Assembly: GCA_947629635.1 (NCBI GenBank)
Contig: CANREO010000058.1
Coordinates: forward strand, 1-6,285
Reading direction: 5' to 3'
Source: an uncultured Clostridia bacterium
Lineage (GTDB): Bacteria > Bacillota > Clostridia > Christensenellales > CAG-917
Length of the DNA stretch: 6,285 bases
Positions 1 to 5,229 of the stretch are shown in pieces. The position numbers and the translations under genes are program-made. The notes below the pieces were generated by a model that was not told the DNA's origin, made no database searches, and saw nothing but the letters and a program-made list of their open reading frames with translations. The first letter of the stretch is position 1. Each line of letters starts with the position of its first letter.

Positions 1-2
1 AA

Positions 3-275
3 GCTAATGTCCATAAATTGGATGAAACCAAGCACACTTCGCTCATTGAGGCGGATGTGCACGAATACGATTGGGTGGAACTTATTGTTGAAGAAGAGAA
101 ATATACAAAGTATGGCGTACACAAGGGCGCGGTTGGATGTGTGATATTTGACGATAGTTATGATAATAAGTGGGATATCGCGTTTGTAAAACCCGACGGA
201 TCGGGCGAAGATCTTGCGGAAATATGCGTCGCAAGAGAGGATTTCAAAATAATCGAACACGCAAACATACAATAA
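3..275 (+). CDS. Small acidic protein of unknown function, 5' end outside the window
   Basis: The frame is open from the first bases of the window and ends at TAA 273-275, giving about 90 visible residues. A TTG at 18 could be read as a start, but no ribosome site precedes it and the frame continues upstream without a stop, so I treat the gene as cut by the window edge. The protein is hydrophilic and acidic, with no signal peptide or membrane segment. The part from HEYDWVELIVEEEKY through KYGVHKGAVGCV to EICVAREDFKII looks like one compact all-beta domain of the kind found in short Firmicutes proteins, perhaps DUF4926-like; that assignment is tentative. A strong intrinsic terminator follows 40 nt after the stop, so this is the last gene of its transcript. 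Nothing here indicates its function. Confidence 0.7.
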   Translation, partial: ANVHKLDETKHTSLIEADVHEYDWVELIVEEEKYTKYGVHKGAVGCVIFDDSYDNKWDIAFVKPDGSGEDLAEICVAREDFKIIEHANIQ

Positions 276-300
276 AAAGTGTTCGAATTTGTCCCAACCT

Positions 301-351
301 TGCCCACCAAGAACAATCTAAAACGAACCATTCGTTTTAGATTTTTCTTTT
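301..351 (+). repeat. Terminator-bearing repeat, copy 1
   Basis: Bases 301-330 match 568-597 at 27 of 30 positions without gaps. They share TGCCCACCAAGA and CTAAAACGAACCA. The downstream CGTTTTAGATTTTTCTTT at 333-350 resembles CGTTTTGGGTTTTTCTTT at 614-631. The conserved block TGCCCACCAAGA lies outside the terminator stem, so similarity is not explained by terminator function alone. Confidence 0.75.
315..351 (+). terminator. Intrinsic terminator of the upstream small gene (repeat copy 1)
   Basis: AATCTAAAACGAA at 315-327 and its exact reverse complement at 331-343 form a 13-bp stem with a CCA loop. A T-rich tract (342-351, TTTTTCTTTT with one C) follows. It lies 40 nt after the stop of the small acidic gene. 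Confidence 0.85.
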
Positions 352-367
352 GAAGGGGATGGATTTT

Positions 368-395
368 GTATGGCAATTTTTATAAATTGCCATAC
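368..395. repeat. Perfect 12-bp inverted repeat
   Basis: GTATGGCAATTT (368-379) and AAATTGCCATAC (384-395) are exact reverse complements separated by TTAT. No T-run follows, so it is not a standard intrinsic terminator. It may be the edge of the repeat unit, a processing hairpin or a protein-binding site. Confidence 0.7.
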
Positions 396-567
396 GCATG
401 CTAAGCCTGCCGAACCACCGTTCGGTGCTGACGCTTCACGCCGACTTTTTGTTTAAAAGACTTGAAATAAGGTATAGACCTTTTGCAAAAAGGCGGACGA
501 TTTTAATTGCAAGTAAACTTGCCGCTCCGCTATTGCGTCAGACTTCGTCTTCCTACGAATCCACCCC
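396..567. other. Gene-free spacer with nested inverted repeats
   Basis: I see no convincing gene here. Several complementary pairs are nested: CTGACGC (428-434) with GCGTCAG (535-541), GCGGA (493-497) with TCCGC (526-530), and a GCAAG/CTTGC hairpin with loop TAAA (509-522). A smaller hairpin sits at 416-427 (CACCG-TT-CGGTG). Nesting in this order would allow one folded RNA or a single-stranded DNA structure. A frame on the plus strand through 398-646 is open, but its 3' third is the second terminator repeat and it has no ribosome site. Confidence 0.4.
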
Positions 568-631
568 TGCCCACCAAGAGAAACCTAAAACGAACCACAA
601 TTTATGTTGGAAGCGTTTTGGGTTTTTCTTT
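568..631 (+). repeat. Terminator-bearing repeat, copy 2
   Basis: Second copy of the element at 301-351, in the same orientation and 267 bp downstream. The first 30 bases match copy 1 at 27 positions. The loop differs: copy 1 has three bases, copy 2 about 21. Confidence 0.75.
581..631 (+). terminator. Intrinsic terminator in repeat copy 2
   Basis: AAACCTAAAACG (581-592) pairs with CGTTTTGGGTTT (614-625) over 12 bp with one G-U pair, and CCACA/TGTTGG in the loop can extend it. TTTTTCTTT follows. No protein gene precedes it directly; it would end read-through or a transcript of the structured spacer. Confidence 0.7.
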
Positions 632-707
632 ATTATTTTATTGTAATCGTATAGATAGATGACGCTTTTTGCCGGAAATGCGTTTGAAATCAGCATTTAC
701 TATTGAC

Positions 708-736
708 TTGAAATTTAATATGTGCCATGCTACAAT
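708..736 (+). promoter_or_regulatory. Sigma-A-type promoter of the hydrolase gene
   Basis: TTGAAA (708-713), a 17-base spacer and TACAAT (731-736), with an extended TG motif at 728-729 just before the -10. Transcription would begin near 743, about 20 nt before ATG 766. A TTGACT at 703-708 overlaps the -35 but is 22 bases from the -10. Confidence 0.65.
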
Positions 737-755
737 GTTAAAGATAAATACATAT

Positions 756-760
756 GAGGT
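756..760 (+). promoter_or_regulatory. Ribosome site deciding the hydrolase start
   Basis: GAGGT lies 5 nt before ATG 766 and inside the coding frame if ATG 754 were used. Nothing like a ribosome site precedes ATG 754, which favours 766. Confidence 0.6.
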
Positions 761-765
761 ATGAA

Positions 766-1911
766 ATGAAAAACCTTTTTGAAAACAAACCTAAATTCGA
801 TCGCGAGTTGTTTATTGCTAAACATGAGGCGCTTGAGCAAAGACATAGGGCGCTGGTCGACAGAATCAAAAATAACATGACCGAGTTGGAAGCTTTGTTG
901 AAGCAAAATAATCACAAGGCAAAAGCAGCGGCTAAGAAATTAAGAAAGAAAATTTCATTTGATTTGCGCTACGGCTATGTTGAGGGCGGACATATAAAAA
1001 ACGAGATATTGGGGATGCTTACCGTCTATAATTGGGGTCGGTCGCACAAAGTAAAATCAATAAGGCATATACGTTTTGACAACGGAGACAGCAATCTTTA
1101 TCTCAATATATATCAGCATAAAAAACGCGATATGAGCAAAACTGCAAAGGTATTTGTTTACATACATGGCGGAGGTTGGATAGGCGGATGGCCCGAGTCT
1201 CGCGAGGCATTTACGACAAAGGTTGCCGAAGCGGGCTATTTTGTAGCAAGTCTGTATTATGGCGACGCTCCGCAATACGCCCACCCGAAGATGATAGAAA
1301 ATATATATAAGGCGCTGGCTTGGCTTAAAGAACATGCGATCGAATACAACATAGATATGGACAGCATTTTTGTGGGCGGTGAGTCTGCCGGTGCACATCT
1401 CAGCGCGATGTTGGGCTGTATTTCCACAAATCCCGAATACAACGCGCAATTCGAATTGGATGAGAGCGTGCGCAATCAGAAGGTGGAAGGTCTGGTCCTC
1501 AATTGCGGCGTATACAACATGGAAAAGGCACTAGAAACAAAATTCAGAAATATCAATATATACATCGAATCTTTTTGCGGCGGACGCAAGTTATCCGATA
1601 TGCCCGAAGAGTTTCGCAAACAGGTTTCGCCCATAAACTGGGTAACGGCAGAATTTCCTCCCACTTTTTGTATATCGGCGGAGAACGACAAACTTGCGGT
1701 ATTGACATTCGATTTTGTGGACAAACTTTTCGATCTCGGCGTGTATGTAGATCACTATCATGCCGACGGAACGTTTGCCGTGCACGCGTTTGCAGTGTCT
1801 CAGGCTTTTAAGATATCCAAAATCGCGATGCAGAATACCAGAGAGTTTTTGCGCGGACTTGTCGAATGTATGGATGGGTCGGAAAACGGATCCAATGAGG
1901 CGACGGTATAA
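766..1911 (+). CDS. Alpha/beta hydrolase, HSL/BD-FAE-like esterase with helical N-terminal extension
   Basis: A 381-residue hydrolase, probably acting on carboxylic esters; the substrate cannot be read from the sequence. Counting from ATG 766, the oxyanion-hole motif HGGGW is at 134-138, the nucleophile elbow GESAG at 205-209 (Ser207), the likely acid Asp308 in SAENDKL, and the catalytic His340 in VHAF. This complete triad and HGGGW are the signature of the hormone-sensitive-lipase-like family. Residues 1 to about 65 are charged and helical, rich in Lys, Glu and Leu, and precede the catalytic fold; families of this type often lack such an extension. There is no signal peptide, so it is probably cytoplasmic. 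ATG 754 is an alternative start adding four residues, but GAGGT sits ideally for 766. A sigma-A promoter precedes it. Its stop codon overlaps the start position of a decayed zinc-ribbon gene, so the two once formed an operon. Confidence 0.85.
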   Translation: MKNLFENKPKFDRELFIAKHEALEQRHRALVDRIKNNMTELEALLKQNNHKAKAAAKKLRKKISFDLRYGYVEGGHIKNEILGMLTVYNWGRSHKVKSIRHIRFDNGDSNLYLNIYQHKKRDMSKTAKVFVYIHGGGWIGGWPESREAFTTKVAEAGYFVASLYYGDAPQYAHPKMIENIYKALAWLKEHAIEYNIDMDSIFVGGESAGAHLSAMLGCISTNPEYNAQFELDESVRNQKVEGLVLNCGVYNMEKALETKFRNINIYIESFCGGRKLSDMPEEFRKQVSPINWVTAEFPPTFCISAENDKLAVLTFDFVDKLFDLGVYVDHYHADGTFAVHAFAVSQAFKISKIAMQNTREFLRGLVECMDGSENGSNEATV

Positions 1912-2229
1912 AATATTGTACCGAATGCGGAGAAAAACTTGACGACAACGCAATGTTTTGTTGTCATTGCTGAGCGGCGCCGGATCCGACGAAAAAGGAC
2001 GAGTACGGTGCAGACGCTGTCGTTGATATTTATGATCATAGCATGCGTTGTCTGAGGGATAATCATCTTGCCGTTGTGTCGGATTATCCAAATGACGGTA
2101 TCATACGGCAAACATATCTAGGAGAGCAACCCCGTAAGCATTGCGTTTAAGATATGCATATTGCTTTTTGTAAGTTTAATCGCAGGGATCTTGACGTTTT
2201 GCGATGATGGGGATTTCGATATTGCTTGA
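1908..2229 (+). pseudogene. Decayed zinc-ribbon membrane-protein gene
   Basis: In the frame starting at 1908, KYCTECGEKLDDNAMFCCHC (1911-1970) is an N-terminal zinc ribbon with paired CxxC motifs. The next codon, where a Gly is usual, is TGA (1971-1973). After a frame change near 1980-2000, the frame that ends at 2229 encodes two hydrophobic stretches, TLSLIFMIIACVV followed by GIIILPL, and ICILLFVSLIAGILTF near the end, interrupted by TGA 2053-2055 and TAG 2119-2121. Zinc ribbon followed by membrane helices, with an ending of the type SIAFK...LIAGIL..CD, is a common small Firmicutes protein layout. The first codon is ATA rather than ATG, with GAGG at 1897-1900 seven bases before it. Counting start loss, three stops and a frameshift, the gene is dead. 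A single G-to-A change at 1910 would explain the lost start. No function is known. Confidence 0.75.
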
Positions 2230-2233
2230 TTAT

Positions 2234-2260
2234 TTCCGCCCATATAGGGTGGAATTTTTT
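2234..2260 (+). terminator. Intrinsic terminator of the hydrolase/zinc-ribbon transcript
   Basis: TTCCGCCC (2234-2241) pairs with GGGTGGAA (2247-2254) over 8 bp with one G-U pair and loop ATATA, followed by six Ts (2255-2260). It follows the pseudogene's last stop by 4 nt, supporting the view that both genes were one transcript. Confidence 0.85.
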
Positions 2261-2306
2261 ATCGTCATTTTGTTTTATTTTCCTTGTTTATGGCAAAAAT
2301 TGAGCT

Positions 2307-2456
2307 ATGGACAGGCTGTTTGTCACTAATTTAGAGGATAAAGAGGTGCTGTATGACAGTGCGAGGGATGTCGAAAACATCCGCGGCGTTCCGCCGAAAA
2401 ATTCGCAGAAAGTTACGACTGCCACCCTGACAAGCGATGACAAACAGCCTGTTTAG
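2307..2456 (+). CDS. Possible 49-residue ORF before spoVAC (uncertain)
   Basis: ATG 2307 to TAG 2454-2456 encodes a hydrophilic 49-residue peptide starting MDRLFVTNLEDKEVLYD and ending in TSDDKQPV. It has no membrane segment and I do not recognise it. It stops 8 nt before the spoVAC ATG, which would suit an operon gene, but no good ribosome site precedes it (only TTGAG). Its first and last codons are made almost entirely of the two arms of the 15-bp inverted repeat. The open frame may therefore be a by-product of a structured leader. Confidence 0.25.
   Translation: MDRLFVTNLEDKEVLYDSARDVENIRGVPPKNSQKVTTATLTSDDKQPV
2311..2452 (+). repeat. 142-nt structured spoVA leader element bounded by 15-bp inverted repeats
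   Basis: ACAGGCTGTTTGTCA (2311-2325) and TGACAAACAGCCTGT (2438-2452) are exact reverse complements. Inside, TGCGA (2360-2364) pairs with TCGCA (2403-2407), enclosing two hairpins: GGATGT-CGAAA-ACATCC (2366-2382) and CGGCG-TTC-CGCCG (2384-2396). The pairs are fully nested, as in a folded RNA. The 3' arm ends two bases before the spoVAC ribosome site at 2455-2460, so folding could affect translation. No T-run follows, so it is not a simple terminator. It matches no riboswitch I recognise. Confidence 0.55.
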
Positions 2457-2460
2457 GTGG
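2455..2460 (+). promoter_or_regulatory. spoVAC ribosome site
   Basis: AGGTGG four bases before ATG 2465. The same AGGTGG-T-run-ATG arrangement precedes spoVAE, and here it directly abuts the inverted-repeat stem. Confidence 0.7.
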
Positions 2461-2464
2461 TTTT

Positions 2465-2905
2465 ATGCTGGAAAGAAAGGAATATCAGGATTATGTCAGT
2501 CAAAACGCGCCGCGCTCGCCTATGACGCGCACGCTCATAGCCGCTTTTATAGTAGGCGGACTCATTTGTTGCATAGGCGAAGGCATAGGCGACATCATCA
2601 AGCTGATATTTAAAGAAATGTCCGACAAGGATGTCGCCATTTGGGAGAGCTGTATTATGATTTTCCTGGGGAGTTTGTTTACGGCGCTGGGACTTTACGA
2701 CAAGTTGGGGCATTATGCTGGCGGAGGTTCGATAATTCCGATCACGGGCTTTGCCAACTCTGTGATTTCTCCTGCAATGGAGTATAATCGCGAAGGTGTG
2801 TTTTACGGAATATGCGCCAAGATGTTTACGGTTGCCGGCCCGATAATCGTGTTTGGCGTGGTAGCAAGTTTTTTGGTAGGTTTTATCGGCTATTTTGCTA
2901 TGTGA
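2465..2905 (+). CDS. spoVAC: Stage V sporulation protein AC, DPA channel membrane subunit
   Basis: A 146-residue membrane protein, the usual length for SpoVAC. A short soluble N-terminus (1-20) is followed by hydrophobic segments at about 22-44, 60-79, 87-104 and 118-145. The conserved block GHYAGGGSIIPITGFANSV (82-100) before the third segment is diagnostic of the SpoVAC/SpoVAE family. In Bacillus, SpoVAC lies in the inner forespore membrane and behaves as a mechanosensitive channel for dipicolinic acid release in germination; that role is transferred from the family. AGGTGG precedes ATG 2465, and a structured leader with inverted repeats lies just upstream. The TGA stop is 7 nt before spoVAD. 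In Bacillus the operon is transcribed by forespore sigma-G, but I found no clear sigma-G promoter upstream. Confidence 0.96.
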   Translation: MLERKEYQDYVSQNAPRSPMTRTLIAAFIVGGLICCIGEGIGDIIKLIFKEMSDKDVAIWESCIMIFLGSLFTALGLYDKLGHYAGGGSIIPITGFANSVISPAMEYNREGVFYGICAKMFTVAGPIIVFGVVASFLVGFIGYFAM

Positions 2906-2907
2906 GG
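2904..2907 (+). promoter_or_regulatory. Ribosome site deciding the spoVAD start
   Basis: GAGG overlaps the spoVAC stop and lies 5 nt before ATG 2913. A TTG at 2895 in the same frame would add six residues but lacks a ribosome site and would overlap spoVAC. Confidence 0.7.
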
Positions 2908-2912
2908 CGAGT

Positions 2913-4103
2913 ATGAGAACAATTAAACTGAAAAGACCCGTATATATCAAAAGCGGTTTTACCATTGTCGGACCTAAAGAGGGTGACGGCAATTTCGGAG
3001 ATTGCTACGACATCGTGCTCAATGACGATATATGGTGTGAAAAATCATATGAAAAATGCGAATGCAAGATGCATCGCGACGCAATAACGGGGGCGATAAA
3101 AAAGGCCGGGTTGCAAAGAGAAGATATAGATATTCTCATGGGCGGCGATCTTTTGAACGAGCTTTCGCCTACGTCTCTTGCCGCGCGCAATTTTCCCACG
3201 GCGTTTTTGGGACTTTACAATGCCTGCTCGACCTTCGGAGAAGCGATGCTTGTGGCATCCATGCTTATCGACGCCGGCTTTGCGAAAAATATAACGTGTT
3301 CGACGTCAAGCCATTATTCGTCTGCGGAGAGGCAATACAGATTTCCGCTCGAACTCGGCAATCAACGTCCGCCCACAGCGCAGTGGACGGTTACCGGAGC
3401 AGGTTGCACGGTGCTTAGCAGCGAAATGCCTTCTCAAATGAATGAGCGCGTATATGAGGACGATATAATTGCGATAGATGAGAATATGAACATAGACGAA
3501 AAAACATTGGAAAAATACAAAAAGAGCATAGATAAGCAAAAAAAAGTGATAAATATTTCTAAATCCAATATACTTGACGGCAATTACGGCAAAGAAAACA
3601 ACGATTATATGCGTGTAAATTCACACTGCGCCGTCGTTACGGGCGGAACATTGGGAAGAGTGATAGACCTCGGGATAGACGACGAGGCGAATATGGGCGC
3701 GGCAATGGCGCCCGCGGCGTGCGACACTATTTTGACGCACTTCAAGGAAAGCGGGCTCACTCCCGGTGATTATGACGGAATATTTACGGGTGATCTGGGT
3801 AGGTTTGGGAGAGACACCTTGAAATATTTGCTATCTAAAGAAGGCATAACTTTACCCGGATATTATATGGATACGGGTGCGAGTTATTATACGCCCGAAC
3901 AGAAGACGTTTCAAGGCGGTTCTGGTGCCGGTTGTGTGAATACCGTATTTAACAGCTATATTTTAAAAAAGTTGCAAAGAGGGGAGTATAAACGGATATT
4001 GGTCGTGCCCACGGGTGCCTTGCTAAATAAAGACACGCCTCTGCAGCAAGAGACCATTCCCGGTATAGCCCATGCATTTACTGTTGAAAGCAAAGCATTT
4101 TAA
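2913..4103 (+). CDS. spoVAD: Stage V sporulation protein AD, DPA-binding subunit, with unusual insertion
   Basis: A 396-residue thiolase-fold protein with no membrane segment. SpoVAD is the soluble SpoVA subunit that binds dipicolinic acid on the forespore membrane. Family landmarks are present: GGDLLNE (78-84), NACSTFGEAM (103-112, Cys105 at the thiolase nucleophile position), the PTAQWTVTGAGC region (154-165), GRVIDLGI..ANMGAAMAPAA (248-269), FTGDLGRFG (291-299), GYYMDTGASYY (316-326), and the C-terminal GGSGAGC (335-341) and VVPTGAL. The usual length is about 340. The excess lies between roughly residues 172 and 233, a Lys/Asn/Asp/Ile-rich stretch with no match to the fold, in DNA that is 28% GC over 3481-3600 against 62-65% in the flanking coding blocks. 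The frame stays open throughout, so the protein is probably functional. It lies 7 nt after spoVAC and 69 nt before spoVAE. Confidence 0.95.
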   Translation: MRTIKLKRPVYIKSGFTIVGPKEGDGNFGDCYDIVLNDDIWCEKSYEKCECKMHRDAITGAIKKAGLQREDIDILMGGDLLNELSPTSLAARNFPTAFLGLYNACSTFGEAMLVASMLIDAGFAKNITCSTSSHYSSAERQYRFPLELGNQRPPTAQWTVTGAGCTVLSSEMPSQMNERVYEDDIIAIDENMNIDEKTLEKYKKSIDKQKKVINISKSNILDGNYGKENNDYMRVNSHCAVVTGGTLGRVIDLGIDDEANMGAAMAPAACDTILTHFKESGLTPGDYDGIFTGDLGRFGRDTLKYLLSKEGITLPGYYMDTGASYYTPEQKTFQGGSGAGCVNTVFNSYILKKLQRGEYKRILVVPTGALLNKDTPLQQETIPGIAHAFTVESKAF

Positions 4104-4111
4104 CAATTATT

Positions 4112-4139
4112 TTGCAAAAGTATTCTCAAATCATATAAT
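4112..4139 (+). promoter_or_regulatory. Possible internal promoter before spoVAE
   Basis: TTGCAA (4112-4117), 16 bases, TATAAT (4134-4139), in the unusually long 69-nt spoVAD-spoVAE gap. The gap is AT-rich, so a chance match is possible, and a sigma-A promoter would be unexpected for a forespore gene. Confidence 0.3.
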
Positions 4140-4163
4140 TATTTGAATAGTTTTGCAAATTAT

Positions 4164-4169
4164 AGGTGG
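4164..4169 (+). promoter_or_regulatory. Ribosome site deciding the spoVAE start
   Basis: AGGTGG three bases before ATG 4173. A TTG at 4143 in the same frame would add ten residues that do not resemble the family N-terminus. Confidence 0.7.
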
Positions 4170-4172
4170 TTT

Positions 4173-4544
4173 ATGGATATATTTCTCGATTATTTGAAAG
4201 TTTTTGCGGTAGGCGGTCTGGTGTGCCTTATAGGACAGATTTTGATAAACAAAACACAGATGACGTCTGCAAGGATACTTGTGCTTTATATGCTTGTTGG
4301 CGTAGTTTTGGAAGTGTCGGGCGCTTTTGAGTATATGAAGGAGTTTGCCGGTTCGGGAGTAACAATACCGATCATGGGTTTCGGGTCCAATCTCGCAAAG
4401 GGCGCGCTGGAAGGAGCTAAGACAAACGGATTTTTGGGCGCAGTGACGGGAGGACTCAGTTCCGTAGCGGCGGGACTTACTACTGTTATCGTTTGCGGAT
4501 TTGTATTTGGCCTTATCGCAAAATCCCGAAGCAAAAAAATATAG
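4173..4544 (+). CDS. spoVAE: Stage V sporulation protein AE (SpoVAEb type), DPA channel membrane subunit
   Basis: A 123-residue membrane protein related to SpoVAC. Hydrophobic segments lie at about 8-26, 33-52, 62-78 and 88-116, ending in a basic tail, KSRSKKI. The conserved block FAGSGVTIPIMGFGSNLAKGA (58-77) corresponds to the GGGSIIPITGFAN block of SpoVAC. This is the short SpoVAEb form that with SpoVAC and SpoVAD makes up the core DPA transporter in clostridia. Its TAG stop is only 5 bp from the stop of the convergent yunB, and I see no intrinsic terminator in the gap, so transcripts of the two genes probably overlap at their 3' ends. A possible internal promoter lies in the gap upstream. 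Confidence 0.95.
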   Translation: MDIFLDYLKVFAVGGLVCLIGQILINKTQMTSARILVLYMLVGVVLEVSGAFEYMKEFAGSGVTIPIMGFGSNLAKGALEGAKTNGFLGAVTGGLSSVAAGLTTVIVCGFVFGLIAKSRSKKI

Positions 4545-4549
4545 AGATT

Positions 4550-5224
4550 TTACGGATTTAGATTTAACAGATCCGAGATGTCATGCATGCTTAAATATGT
4601 GTTCGGCACTTCGCCGACTATCACGTTTTCGCATACGAGTACTTCGGCTTTTATACGCACGGTAGGCTCGTCTATAGGCGTGATTATGTTGACGTCGGCA
4701 TAGACGTCGATGTATATCTTGTGTGAAGTTTGATTTATGCCGGCGGATTGAAAATATGATACGAAATCGCAATTTACAGTGCCTATCGGCACTATTTTTA
4801 TAGTTACGTCGGGTCCGAAACCGGTAAGTAGCGCAAGTCCCGTGAAAGTGCCTACGGCAATGGAAATTTCCTGTGTGCCGAGGCTGTCCAGGTTTGCCTG
4901 CGCCAGGTTGGCGATTTCGCGAGCAATGGCATTTATCCTCGGCGAATTGGCTTGGATCATAACGATTTTCCCGTTATCGTCGTATTTCACTTGAAACAGC
5001 TCATCGTAAGTCAACCCGTCGTTGAGGACGGTTGTGGCGGCAATGTTTACGGCGTTTGTGGTTATGGCGCGCACTTGCGCTATGGAACTGTCCATGACCG
5101 TAGGTACTATATTTTTACGAAAATAGACAGTGCAGAAGATAAATATTGCCACAAATATCAAAAGCGCGAGTACGACGCGCACGAATTTTGGGCGCATATC
5201 TTTTGATATTCCTCTCAACGCCAT
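4550..5224 (-). CDS. yunB: Sporulation protein YunB
   Basis: A 224-residue protein with one N-terminal membrane anchor (about residues 13-35, counting from ATG 5224) and an exported domain. Family landmarks are IVPTVMDSSIAQVRAITTNA (39-58), GTFTGLALLTGFGPDVTIKI (125-144), PIGTVNCDF, FQSAGINQTSHKIYIDVYAD (158-177) and VIVGEVPNTYL (201-211). In Bacillus subtilis YunB is a sigma-E-dependent mother-cell protein needed for efficient sporulation; its biochemical role is unknown. No ribosome site precedes ATG 5224. An in-frame ATG at codon 10 (5197) begins MRPKF, closer to the Bacillus N-terminus, and has AGAGGA 12 bases upstream. A sigma-E-like promoter would start transcription almost exactly on ATG 5224, which makes 5197 a serious alternative. 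It is convergent with spoVAE and divergent from rarA. Confidence 0.93.
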   Translation of the reverse strand: MALRGISKDMRPKFVRVVLALLIFVAIFIFCTVYFRKNIVPTVMDSSIAQVRAITTNAVNIAATTVLNDGLTYDELFQVKYDDNGKIVMIQANSPRINAIAREIANLAQANLDSLGTQEISIAVGTFTGLALLTGFGPDVTIKIVPIGTVNCDFVSYFQSAGINQTSHKIYIDVYADVNIITPIDEPTVRIKAEVLVCENVIVGEVPNTYLSMHDISDLLNLNP

Positions 5225-5229
5225 GAAAT

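Noticed and set aside
398..646. 82-residue open frame on the plus strand
   Set aside because: It has no ribosome site, its composition is not protein-like, and its last third is the second terminator repeat; it is an open frame across a structured repeat.
703..736. TTGACT as the -35 of the hydrolase promoter
   Set aside because: The spacer to TACAAT is 22 bases; TTGAAA at 708 with 17 bases fits better.
1591..2091. 166-residue open frame on the minus strand
   Set aside because: It lies antisense to the hydrolase triad region and the pseudogene, and its translation shows no domain features.
2311..2452. Small mobile element (MITE-like) with 15-bp terminal inverted repeats
   Set aside because: The flanks (GCTATGG and TTAGGTG) show no target-site duplication, and the further nested internal stems and position against the ribosome site fit a leader RNA better. 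Not fully excluded.
2230..2464. Sigma-G promoter for the spoVA operon
   Set aside because: I looked for a CATNNTA -10 with a GNATR-type -35 at 17-18 bases and found no acceptable pair, although sigma-G control is expected from Bacillus.
2453..2992. 179-residue open frame on the minus strand
   Set aside because: It is the shadow of spoVAC and the start of spoVAD, both clear family members on the plus strand.
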